NCBI GenBank assembly: GCA_964484765.1
Contig: CAZAGI010000009.1
Coordinates: 86,373 to 150,372, forward strand
Direction: 5' to 3'
DNA: 64,000 bases
Origin: DSVQ01 sp964484765
GTDB lineage: Bacteria > Planctomycetota > Planctomycetia > Planctomycetales > Planctomycetaceae
The notes beneath the pieces are model-generated. The model saw only the letters and a list, made by a program, of their open reading frames with translations. It was not told the origin of the DNA and did no database searches. Shown one piece after another: positions 17,601 to 25,498 of this stretch. The position numbers and the translations under genes were made by a program. Positions within the stretch are counted from its first letter, which is position 1. Each line of letters opens with the position of its first letter.

Positions 17601-18773
17601 TGTCGGCGAAGCGATCTCACCGCGAAATGGGACGCCCCCGTGAGCCTGGGGGCGGAGATCAACACGACCGCGAATGAAGACAATCCGGTCCTCGCCGACA
17701 TTGGCCTGACCTTGTACTTCTCGTCCAATCGCCCCGGTGGACACGGGGGGATGGATATCTGGCGTGCCCGTCGGCCATCGACCACGGCACCGTTTGGTAC
17801 CCCCACAAACCTGGGCCCGATCGTCAATACACCACAGGACGAGATCAAGTTCGCCCCGCTCAAAGATGGTCGATCGGCGGTGTTGCTCCGCGTAAGTGGG
17901 AATCAATCCACCTTATGGGCGGTGCGGATCAATCCCGGCAACGGTGAATTCCATTCACCGCAAGCGATGGAACTCGGCGAGATCATAGCGGACATTCGCG
18001 GACCGCAGGTCTCCCCCGATGGGATGTCGCTCTACTTTCACGCCGTGCGACCGGACGGTGTTGGGGCCGCCGACCTGTGGAAAATTCGCCGAGTCCCCAA
18101 GCTACCGATGTCGGGCAATCCGACACGAGGCCAGGAGATGTCGCAGAAGGCTCCGGAGGACGCGACACCGGACCGCATAGCGGCCGAGTGGGTGATTGGA
18201 CTCGGGGGCTACGTCCAGTTGCAGGGGAGTGCCAATCAGATCTCGGATCTGAAATTGCTGCCCGCTCGGGGGTTTAAGCTGACCCATGTGCAACTAACGA
18301 AGAAGCCGCTGCCGGGCGAGAACCAAGAGATTGTTCCGTTGCGGGGACTGGAGCAGGTGGAGTTCGTGGGTTTGGATGGGGCGCACGTGTCCTTGGCAGG
18401 TGTCGAAAGCCTGGAACAACTGCCGAAATTGAGCCAACTCAGCCTGGGGGGCGGCAAGGAATTCAGGATGACGGAAGCGCACCTCGCGGCATTCACCCGC
18501 CTGAAAGCGCTCAACAAACTTTACATCGCCGGGACCTATTTGACTCCCGCGCACTGTGCGATCCTTAGCGAGACCCTGCCTAATCTGGAGTCGTTAAACC
18601 TGCAGAATAACAAGGCTTTGGACGACACGGTCGTCCAGCCGCTCGGAAAACTGGCCAAGCTGAAAAACTTACAACTGCAACGCACTTCCGTTACCGCCGA
18701 GGGCGTCGCGGCGCTGAAGAAACTGCTCCCGAACTGCATCATCCAGTCGGATCACCCGGACGTGGTGAAGTGA
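14694..18773 (+). CDS. Receptor Ser/Thr kinase with anti-sigma-like zinc finger, FGE, PD40 and LRR domains
   Basis: The protein has 1359 residues. The N-terminus holds an anti-sigma-type zinc motif H-x3-C-x2-C (H31, C35, C38), preceded by C28. The kinase domain spans about 143-410: GQGGMGAVY, catalytic lysine K173 in VAIK, HRDIKPSNL with D267. The metal-binding DFG is DLG (285-287), a common variant in this phylum. A transmembrane helix lies at about 457-476. The FGE-sulfatase domain is about 555-855 (RLPTEAEWEYACRAG, LFDMHGNVREWC), without the first catalytic cysteine (MRSGRASDKAVGC). PD40/TolB-like propeller repeats follow at about 880-1130 (INSVRDDASPFLSADG, LYFSSNRPGG), then leucine-rich repeats to about 1355. 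Fusion of a sigma-binding finger with a receptor kinase next to an ECF gene suggests that phosphorylation controls that sigma factor (inference). Confidence 0.93.
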   Translation: MSVTGCISDEALPAFLEGILSDDESLSCEEHLQTCARCLERTRNLQAAQTVANALRGESGIPSEEEIPHSDIDSELAALIRQFSDREHMEAVAAETVAEHLVITPVDTPTVATSNNADTDAPPLPTAPSVPPAELGVGSRLGPYRILAKLGQGGMGAVYQARHSRLDKVVAIKILSAQVTQQADAVIRFEREMRAVGKLSHPHIVQAFDAGEIDGTHYLAMEYVEGVDLQQLVKDRGPLPVSDACQAIRQAALALAAAHGAGLVHRDIKPSNLLMDKDGQVKLLDLGLALLSEDTGAAVELTTSGQAFGTPDYMAPEQWEDAHTADARTDLYALGCTLYHLLVGRPPYATERYRTAVGKMKGHVNDPIPDLQAERKNVPVEVVAIYTRLMAKLPAERFQTAAELVGVLAPFVTSKSVMGMVAAPEMPTLIIPPSVSRPLPSDAAKQRVRWAASRIALTAGGGVALLCAVIAIIIATRGDTKAKIDVSSAANPPGNSSPDVNVEITEPDHSTPVENTWHGWPATAPKPAIAPFDSEQARQHQAAWAAYLKTPAEYTNSIGMKLRLITPGEFLMGSSAEQSQAGLVWINKANLSPDAFERSRIKEEGPQHAVTITKPFCLAATEVTAGQFRSFVEATKYLTQAERFGGGDTNSWSPKPNVKPDQVTVMWRTPGFPTTDDHPVTQVTWADAVAFCNWLSVREGLSPCYEEEGNEVWQRIPRGTGYRLPTEAEWEYACRAGTNTHFSFGNDPAQLADHGWSGLPRPGHPHPVAQKTPNSFGLFDMHGNVREWCHDWYSSEFYAESIQVDPAGPDYGSDRVMRSGRASDKAVGCRSAFRYDIAPFLRTAQGGFRVVRSQPPTATDLLLSAQYEWSVPENLDPKINSVRDDASPFLSADGLSLLFASKRPYGHVGFELWESRRTTTDEPFGPPREMPRIVNSIGDDDAPCLSVDGRELVFASNRPGSVGNRDLYVCRRSDLTAKWDAPVSLGAEINTTANEDNPVLADIGLTLYFSSNRPGGHGGMDIWRARRPSTTAPFGTPTNLGPIVNTPQDEIKFAPLKDGRSAVLLRVSGNQSTLWAVRINPGNGEFHSPQAMELGEIIADIRGPQVSPDGMSLYFHAVRPDGVGAADLWKIRRVPKLPMSGNPTRGQEMSQKAPEDATPDRIAAEWVIGLGGYVQLQGSANQISDLKLLPARGFKLTHVQLTKKPLPGENQEIVPLRGLEQVEFVGLDGAHVSLAGVESLEQLPKLSQLSLGGGKEFRMTEAHLAAFTRLKALNKLYIAGTYLTPAHCAILSETLPNLESLNLQNNKALDDTVVQPLGKLAKLKNLQLQRTSVTAEGVAALKKLLPNCIIQSDHPDVVK

Positions 18774-18833
18774 TTTCCCCCGCGATGTCACCCGAGACTG
18801 GACCGCTCGCGGGAAAAAATTCGAGAAATCTTT

Positions 18834-18890
18834 TCGAATTCTCTCAAATTGGTGTCAGGTTTCCGCCTCTCAGGGATACGTCTAGCGTTC
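18834..18890 (+). promoter_or_regulatory. Candidate ECF promoter upstream of the FG-GAP surface-protein gene
   Basis: GGTGTCAGGT starts at 18851 and GGATAC at 18874, with TCT and CGTTC following in the same register as in the copy before the kinase gene. GAGAAATCT is also shared upstream. The site lies about 200 bases before the likely start at 19090, in a 316-base gap (18774-19089) where I see no gene. Confidence 0.55.
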
Positions 18891-19089
18891 CCGGTCGCCA
18901 ATTCGGTCGCCGGAATCACTGACGAACCAACCGAAACCACTGCCACACACGAGCCTGCCGGGTGAGTTTCAACCCGAGGCTTGAAGTTTGACTTTGTCAT
19001 CAACCACAGCCCCCAAGGTTCCCCCTTCTGCGGAATGCGTAGCCCGCCTCTGCATTCATCTACCGATGTCATCGAGAAAGGTCTGTTCC

Positions 19090-22000
19090 ATGCTGCGCTC
19101 CACCTGGTTGAAGTCGTTCCGCACATGGTTCCGCCACTTGGTTTCAGTGCGACAGGGACGCCGGGGGCACGCGCAGCGATGCTCGCCAGCGCGGGGACGG
19201 AAGCTGAATCTGCCAGTGGAACCGCTGGAGGTCCGCACGCTGTTGGCTGGGGAATTCACCGACCTCAACGTCTCGGCGCTAACGGGAGTCGTCTCCAGTT
19301 CCGTGGCTTGGGGAGACGCCGACAACGATGGTGACCTCGATATCCTCTTGACCGGCAAGAGAGCAGGGGACTCCCCGACGACGAGGCTCTATCGCAATGA
19401 AGGCAGTAATACCTTCGTGGACAGCAACGCGAGCCTGCCCGCGGTCTATTCCGGGTCGGTGGCCTGGGGCGATGCCGACAACGACGGCGATCTCGATATT
19501 CTCTTGACGGGAGTGAATGTCGCCTACACTCCCATTGCGCGTGTTTACCGCAATGATGGCAACAATACCTTTACCGACGTGAATGCCGGTCTTGTGGGAG
19601 TGGGTCTCAGTTCTGCCGCATGGGGAGATGTCGATAACGATGGTGATCTCGACGTGATCGTTACTGGCAGCAGCTCTTGGACCACCACGATTCCGACGAC
19701 GAAGATTTATCGCAACGACGGAAACAACACGTTTGTCGACGTGAATGCGGGGATCCCCGGCGTCAGTAACGGCTCCGTGGCGTTGGGTGATGCTGACAAC
19801 GATAACGATCTCGATGTGCTCATTAGCGGATACGACAGCGGAAACACCCCGGTCGCCAACATCTATCGCAACAACGGCGACAATACCTACACGAACTTAA
19901 ACGCGGGACTGGCAGGCGTCGGCCTTGGTTCTGTCGCCTGGGGGGATGCGGACAACGATGGCGATCTCGACGTCCTTGTCAGCGGACGGACTGCCAGCAG
20001 TTCCATCGCCGCAGTCTACCGGAACAACGGGGACACCACCTTTTCGAACCTCAATGTCGGTCTCACCAGCGTTGATTCGAGTTCCGTTGCCTGGGGTGAT
20101 GTCGACAACGACGGCTACCTCGACATTCTGCTCACTGGGCAAAGTGCCGGTTTCACCTCCAATGCCAAGGTCTACCGCAACAATGGCAACGCCACCTTCA
20201 CCGATTTGAATGCCGGTCTCACCGGCGTGGTCGCTGGTTCGGTCTCATTCGGTGATTCCGACAACGATGGCGACCTCGATATTCTGTTGACGGGTTTGGA
20301 AAACTCGGGGAACACCAAGCTCGCGAAGATTTATCGCAACAATGCCGCGACGGCGAACACGAAGCCGAGTGCCCCGACGGCGCTGACGTCCTCCGTGGCC
20401 TCGCCCACAGCGCTCACTTTGGCTTGGACGGCTGCCACCGACAGTCAAACACCGGCCAGCGGGCTGTCCTACAATCTCCGCGTCGGCAGCACTCCCGGGG
20501 CGAGCGACGTGTTCTCCACGATGGCCATCAGCGCCAACGGAAACCGCCGACTGCCGGATTCTGGCCCGATTCAGGGAACCAGCTACACACTGAAAGGCCT
20601 CGACTCCACGAGGAAATACTATTGGAGTGTCCAGGCGATCGACACGGCCTTCGCGGGAGGCACCTTTGCCAGCGAACAGACCGCCAATTTCCCCTTCGTC
20701 GATCTCGGGCCGATCGACACGTCCAACCCGTTCAACACCGGGGTTTTCAACAGTTCACTGGCGTGGGGCGACTACGACAATGACAACGATATGGATATCC
20801 TGCTGAACGGCGTCGACTCAGCGAATTCCTTCGTGGCGAAGATTCTCCGTAACAATGGCGACAATACGTTCACCAATATCAATGCCGGCCTCACCGGTGT
20901 GGCCAACGGCGCGGTGGCTTGGGGCGATTACAACAATGACGGTTTCCTCGACGCTTTGGTCACTGGAAGGAATGCCGCGAATGTTCCGCGAACCAGCCTG
21001 TATGCCAACAGCGGGACGGGATCCTTTTCGGCGCTCAACTTTGGCCTGACGGATGTCTCCGATAGCGCTGTCGCCTGGGGTGATGCCGACAACGATGGCG
21101 ACCTCGATCTGCTCCTCACCGGACGCGATGCTTCGAATGCCCGGATTACCAAGCTGTACGGCAACGATGGTCACAGCAATTTCACCGTAATCAACGTCGG
21201 TCTACCGGGAATCTCCGATAGTGCTGTCGCCTGGGGCGACGCCGACAACGACGGCGACCTCGATATTCTCCTGTCGGGCGTAGACGCGACCAATGCGCGT
21301 ATCGCGCGGGTCTATCGCAACAATGGCAACACGACCTTCACGGACATAAATGCGGGCCTCACCGGCGTGGTGGACGGCTCCATCGCCTGGGGCGATGCGG
21401 ACAACGACGGCGACCTCGATATCCTGCTGACAGGGCAGGATTCGGCATTCGCGCCGGTCGCCAAGGTTTACGCCAACAATGGAGGCGGCCTCTTCATGGA
21501 CCTCAATGCGGGTCTGACGGCAGTCTCGTTCAGTTCTGCCGCGTGGGGAGATGCCGATAACGATGGTGACCTCGACATCCTCCTCGCTGGATCGGACGCC
21601 TCGTTCACCCGGACAACGAAGCTTTTCCGCAACAACGGCAACAACACTTTCACCGATTTGAATGCGCCACTCACCGGAGTGGATAGCGGAACCGTCGCCT
21701 GGGGAGATATCGACAATGACGGCGACCTGGATATTCTGCTCTCCGGAGCGGATGCATCGTTCAACTTCCGGGCAAAAGCGTACCTCAACAACGCCGAGGC
21801 CGTGAACTCCGCCCCGCTGATTCCCACAGGGTTAACCACCACGATCGCGTCCGCAACGTCGCTGACCTTCTCCTGGACAGCACCTTCCGATGCACAGACC
21901 CCAACCGCCGGACTGTCCTACAATCTTCGCGTGGGGACGACGCCGGGCGGTAGCGATGTCTTCACCACGATGTCCAAGAGCGCAACCGGACGTCGTCGCC

Positions 22001-23496
22001 TGCCCGACGCGGGACCGATTCAAGGGACCAGCCATACCCTCAAGAACCTGACCCCCGGAACAACTTATTACTGGTCGGTGCAGGCCGTCGACACCGCCCT
22101 CGTCGGCGGAGCCTTTGCCGTGGAACAATCGAAGTTCCTCCCGGCGGCCAACACGGTTCCGGTGATCGGCGGGGCGGTCGCCAATCAGGCCGTGAATGAC
22201 AATGCGACCAAAGCGGTCTTCAGCACGTTGACGGTGACCGACCCCGATACGAATCCGATGAGTGCCACGGTGACGATTCTCAACGGTGTCGTGCGCGGCG
22301 ATTTCACACCCGCGACCACTGCCGGCTGGACCCGCACCGTCAGCGGCAACAACATCCGCTATGCCCGGACCTACTCCTCGGCGGCGAACATCGGCGCCAC
22401 CGTCCAGGCCGCCATTCGCGCCTTCGTCTTCCAGCCCCGCAGCAATGCCATCAAGCCGAACACCATCGAGACCACCGCCTTCACCGTCACCGTGACCGAC
22501 GGGATTGCCGCCCCGGTGTCCAACAGCACCACCAGCGTCATCACCGCCAGCGTCAATAACGCCCCCACATTCGGAGGCACGTCTGCCAATGTTGCGGTGA
22601 ATGACAACGCCACGGTGAACCCGCTGGCCGCGCTGACGGTCTCTGATGTCGACACGCAGGAACTGCTGGTCTCGGTGACGATTCTCAACGGTGTTGTCCG
22701 GGGCGATTTCACTTCGGCGTCCACCGTCGGCTGGGCCGTACGGTACACCACCGGAAACGACATCACCTACAAGCGGTATTTTAGTCCGCAGGCCAACGTT
22801 GGGGCCGCTGCGCAGGCTGCGTTCCGTGCCCTGGTGTTCCAGCCTCGGCAGAATGCGATCAATCCGGGCACCACGGAAGCCACGGACTTCCAGGTAACCG
22901 TCAGCGACGGGGTCGCACCGGCCGTGCTGGGGACCGGCACTCGCGTGACGACCACCAGCGTGAACAACGTCCCGACGATCGGCGGCGCGGTCGCCGGTCA
23001 GACCATGAACGACAACCAGACGAAGGCCGTCTTCAGCACGTTGACGATCACCGATCCCGACAAGCAGGATCAATTCGTCCGGATCACGATCACCGGCGGC
23101 ACCACGAAGGGCGACTTCACGTCGGCCAGTACCGTCGGCTGGACCCGGAAGACGTCAGGGACCAACCTTCTTTACGAACGTTTCTTCGCCGCAGCGGCCA
23201 ACAACGGGGCCGTTGTTCAGTCCGCCATCCGCACGCTGGTCTTCCAGCCGCGGAACAACGTGCCGATCGGCATTACCGAAACGACATCCTTTACCGTCTT
23301 CGTCAACGACGGAATCGCCAATACCACCAACTCTACCACCACTGTCATCACCACCGGCATCGCACCCCGGCCGGCCCCGGCGACGCCGGTCGCTCCCTCG
23401 TTGTTCCTTGATAGCGAGATCGCCACCGTCGTCTTGCCAACCGTGAGAAAGATCGGGACCAGTCCGCTGGCGCGGATGGTCAAAAAATCGCCGTAA
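19090..23496 (+). CDS. Giant surface protein: two FG-GAP propellers, two Fn3 domains, three cadherin-like repeats
   Basis: The product has about 1468 residues from the ATG at 19090, which a truncated paralogue at 23638 also uses. The frame is open from 18988. A basic leader is followed near residues 44-52 by PLEVRTLLA, the planctomycete extracellular signature. Residues about 53-417 hold seven repeats with the calcium-loop core AWGDADNDGDLDILLTG (FG-GAP/VCBS type). A fibronectin-III-like domain follows (420-533). The same order repeats: seven more blades (537-900) and a second Fn3-like domain (903-1017). Three repeats of about 135 residues follow, each with a VNDN/MNDN loop and a TGW or VGW motif, and a short tail closes the protein. 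Seven blades per block would close one propeller each. The role is probably adhesion or surface structure with bound calcium. Regulation by the neighbouring ECF factor is inferred from the shared upstream motif. Confidence 0.88.
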   Translation: MLRSTWLKSFRTWFRHLVSVRQGRRGHAQRCSPARGRKLNLPVEPLEVRTLLAGEFTDLNVSALTGVVSSSVAWGDADNDGDLDILLTGKRAGDSPTTRLYRNEGSNTFVDSNASLPAVYSGSVAWGDADNDGDLDILLTGVNVAYTPIARVYRNDGNNTFTDVNAGLVGVGLSSAAWGDVDNDGDLDVIVTGSSSWTTTIPTTKIYRNDGNNTFVDVNAGIPGVSNGSVALGDADNDNDLDVLISGYDSGNTPVANIYRNNGDNTYTNLNAGLAGVGLGSVAWGDADNDGDLDVLVSGRTASSSIAAVYRNNGDTTFSNLNVGLTSVDSSSVAWGDVDNDGYLDILLTGQSAGFTSNAKVYRNNGNATFTDLNAGLTGVVAGSVSFGDSDNDGDLDILLTGLENSGNTKLAKIYRNNAATANTKPSAPTALTSSVASPTALTLAWTAATDSQTPASGLSYNLRVGSTPGASDVFSTMAISANGNRRLPDSGPIQGTSYTLKGLDSTRKYYWSVQAIDTAFAGGTFASEQTANFPFVDLGPIDTSNPFNTGVFNSSLAWGDYDNDNDMDILLNGVDSANSFVAKILRNNGDNTFTNINAGLTGVANGAVAWGDYNNDGFLDALVTGRNAANVPRTSLYANSGTGSFSALNFGLTDVSDSAVAWGDADNDGDLDLLLTGRDASNARITKLYGNDGHSNFTVINVGLPGISDSAVAWGDADNDGDLDILLSGVDATNARIARVYRNNGNTTFTDINAGLTGVVDGSIAWGDADNDGDLDILLTGQDSAFAPVAKVYANNGGGLFMDLNAGLTAVSFSSAAWGDADNDGDLDILLAGSDASFTRTTKLFRNNGNNTFTDLNAPLTGVDSGTVAWGDIDNDGDLDILLSGADASFNFRAKAYLNNAEAVNSAPLIPTGLTTTIASATSLTFSWTAPSDAQTPTAGLSYNLRVGTTPGGSDVFTTMSKSATGRRRLPDAGPIQGTSHTLKNLTPGTTYYWSVQAVDTALVGGAFAVEQSKFLPAANTVPVIGGAVANQAVNDNATKAVFSTLTVTDPDTNPMSATVTILNGVVRGDFTPATTAGWTRTVSGNNIRYARTYSSAANIGATVQAAIRAFVFQPRSNAIKPNTIETTAFTVTVTDGIAAPVSNSTTSVITASVNNAPTFGGTSANVAVNDNATVNPLAALTVSDVDTQELLVSVTILNGVVRGDFTSASTVGWAVRYTTGNDITYKRYFSPQANVGAAAQAAFRALVFQPRQNAINPGTTEATDFQVTVSDGVAPAVLGTGTRVTTTSVNNVPTIGGAVAGQTMNDNQTKAVFSTLTITDPDKQDQFVRITITGGTTKGDFTSASTVGWTRKTSGTNLLYERFFAAAANNGAVVQSAIRTLVFQPRNNVPIGITETTSFTVFVNDGIANTTNSTTTVITTGIAPRPAPATPVAPSLFLDSEIATVVLPTVRKIGTSPLARMVKKSP

Positions 23497-23637
23497 ACAA
23501 GAACAGACGCCTCAATCCACAGTCATATATCGGACCGTTTCCCGCCCTTTCATCGCATCTGATCAGCACCACACTTACGCAGCCCGTCATTTGTTCGGCA
23601 GTCGGAAGACTTCTGACTGGTCAAGAAAGGTCTTTTC

Positions 23638-23685
23638 ATGCTTCGCTCCGCGTGGTTGAAATCGTTTCGGGCTTGGTTCAGTTAA
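23638..23685 (+). pseudogene. Truncated start of a paralogue of the FG-GAP surface protein
   Basis: ATG at 23638 opens MLRSAWLKSFRAWF and reaches a stop after 15 codons. The large protein begins MLRSTWLKSFRTWF, and the AGAAAGGTCT ribosome-binding region before the ATG is also shared. After the stop the sequence changes into the dispersed repeat. I read this as a duplicated 5' end whose body was lost or replaced. Confidence 0.6.
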
Positions 23686-23907
23686 TCCGAGAGCGCGCGA
23701 GTTCGCGTCCCGAAACTCGGACCAGACGGACCCAACCCTTCCAATCGACGCTCTCCATGCGTCGAACACGAGAGCGATCCCTTGGCCTCCATTTTCGCAA
23801 CGTCTTCCGCGACATGCGGATAACTCGCGACCGTTGACCACAGCGATTTCCACGCCGAGAGCAATCCGTGGTGTCGCTTTGCGTTCGAGAGAGAAAAGAA
23901 GTACGCC
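23683..23907 (+). repeat. Dispersed 225-base repeat, copy 1
   Basis: This segment matches 60645-60868 in the same orientation. It begins TAATCCGAGAGCGCG and contains CCCAACCCTTCCAATCGACG. It ends with a 63-base block that is identical in both copies (from GATTTCCACGCC to AGTACGCC). In copy 2 the last bases lie inside the 3' end of a tRNA-Arg gene. No convincing protein is encoded. It fills most of the 508-base stretch 23497-24004 together with the truncated paralogue. Confidence 0.75.
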
Positions 23908-24004
23908 GGAACCAAACCTCTTCGTAACAACTCCCTGTCGGCTTGCGAACCATGGGTCATTCCTACCGATGAACGGCTGAGTTCGAGCGGTCATCACGGT
24001 CGCA

Positions 24005-25435
24005 CTACTGGAGTTGTGGAGTGCCGGGGATGACGCCGGCTTGATGGGACTTCAGAGCGGCTTGAATCCGTGCGAGAACGTCGGGATGTTCGGCGGCGAC
24101 GTTGCGTTTCTCGGATGGGTCGTGACCGAGATGAAAGAGTAATGCGGGATCATGCCGTTCGGCTTTCGCACCTCCATAGCCCGTTTGGGATTGGAAATGA
24201 GCTTTCCATTCGCCGAAGCGGCAGGCGAAGAGCTGATCGCCTCGGTAGTAAAAGTAGGGCCGCTCCGGCAGTGGCTTCGATTCAAACAGTAGCGGCGCGA
24301 GATCGTCCCCATCGAGCACGATGTCCCGCGGGAGGGATGTCCCGGCCAGGGCCAGAGCGGTGGGGAGCAGATCCATCGCATGGGCGAGTTGATTGATCAC
24401 ACCGGGTTTGATCCGGCCGGGCATCCAGGCGATTCCCGGAACGCGCATCCCGCCTTCCCAGGTGCTGCCTTTGCCATCTTTGAGCAGACCGGCGCTGCCA
24501 CCTTGATCGCCCATGATGAGCCAGGGACCGTTGTCGCTGGTGAAGAAGACCAGCGTGTTCTCGGCGAGGCCTTCTCGACGTAAGGCCGCGAGCACCTGCC
24601 CGACACTCCAGTCCAACTCTTCGACAGCATCGCCATAGATGCCCGCGCGACTTTTGCCTTTGAAGTCCGGCGAGGCAAACAGGGGCACATGCGGAAAAGT
24701 GTGCGGTATGTAGAGGAAGAAGGGGCCGTTCTTCCTCGCCGTGATGAACTTGACGGCTTCCTCGGTGTAGCGTTTCGTCAGCGTGGTCTGGTTTGCGGGT
24801 TGTTCGACAACTTCGCCATTCCGCAAGAGCGCCACATTCCAGCCATCGAGAGGCGGATTCGGCGAGCCGGTCGAGCCTTTCGGCAAATCGGCCCGGGCAT
24901 CCATGTCATTGGAATACGGCAAGCCAAAGCTTTGGTCGAACCCCTGGTCCAGTGGACGCGATCCCTGGTGAATGCCGAGATGCCACTTGCCGATGTGTGC
25001 CGTGGCGTAGCCCTGTTGCTTCAGTGCTTCGGCGATGGTGATTTCCGCCGGGGGCAGGCCACCCTTTGAGTTCGGAAACAGCACGCGGCGATGCCCGCAC
25101 ATGCCGCTGCGAATTGGCAAACGTCCCGTCAGCAATGCGGCCCGACTGGGCGTACATACCTCGGCGGCGGAATAGAAATCAGTGAAACGCAACCCTTCTT
25201 CGGCCATCTGGTCGAGGTGCGGCGTGCGGATCGTCGGCGAACCATAACAGCCGAGATCGCCGTAGCCGAGGTCATCGGCAAAGATCACGATGATGTTGGG
25301 ATGCTTCACAGGTTCGGCCGCGCGGGTTGAACCACAACACACCACAAAGATCGCCATGAGCCAGATATGTGGACGCGTGGAAATCAGGAAACGAGGGGCT
25401 GATCGCACGTGAGACCTTTCGATGTGGATGTGCAT
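24005..25435 (-). CDS. Secreted arylsulfatase (sulfatase family S1)
   Basis: The product has about 476 residues from the ATG at 25435. The open frame continues to a TTG at 25468. An N-terminal hydrophobic segment ending CCGSTRAAE is a likely signal peptide. The metal-binding motif is IVIFADDLGYGDLGCYG. The formylglycine motif is C-T-P-S-R-A-A-L-L-T-G, with the cysteine that FGE must oxidise. GKWHLG and FFTSDNGPW add further active-site residues. The enzyme hydrolyses sulfate esters, probably of sulfated polysaccharides, outside the cytoplasm. It needs a true formylglycine-generating enzyme, and none of the FGE-like domains in this window keeps both catalytic cysteines. The gene stands alone between a repeat and the SWIM gene. 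Confidence 0.93.
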   Translation of the reverse strand: MHIHIERSHVRSAPRFLISTRPHIWLMAIFVVCCGSTRAAEPVKHPNIIVIFADDLGYGDLGCYGSPTIRTPHLDQMAEEGLRFTDFYSAAEVCTPSRAALLTGRLPIRSGMCGHRRVLFPNSKGGLPPAEITIAEALKQQGYATAHIGKWHLGIHQGSRPLDQGFDQSFGLPYSNDMDARADLPKGSTGSPNPPLDGWNVALLRNGEVVEQPANQTTLTKRYTEEAVKFITARKNGPFFLYIPHTFPHVPLFASPDFKGKSRAGIYGDAVEELDWSVGQVLAALRREGLAENTLVFFTSDNGPWLIMGDQGGSAGLLKDGKGSTWEGGMRVPGIAWMPGRIKPGVINQLAHAMDLLPTALALAGTSLPRDIVLDGDDLAPLLFESKPLPERPYFYYRGDQLFACRFGEWKAHFQSQTGYGGAKAERHDPALLFHLGHDPSEKRNVAAEHPDVLARIQAALKSHQAGVIPGTPQLQ

Positions 25436-25498
25436 GGGTTTCGCAGGTTCACCACAAAGGCATGGCAAACGGGGAAACTTAACGCGGCCGGTGTGGAA

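Noticed and set aside
22286..23073. Long reading frames opposite the FG-GAP gene (for example 413 codons on the minus strand)
   Set aside because: They are shadows of the repetitive coding sequence on the plus strand; the plus-strand protein has clear domains.
23678..23953. Hypothetical proteins coded by the dispersed repeat on the minus strand
   Set aside because: Different frames are open in the two copies, with arginine-rich composition; the DNA is conserved rather than any one protein.
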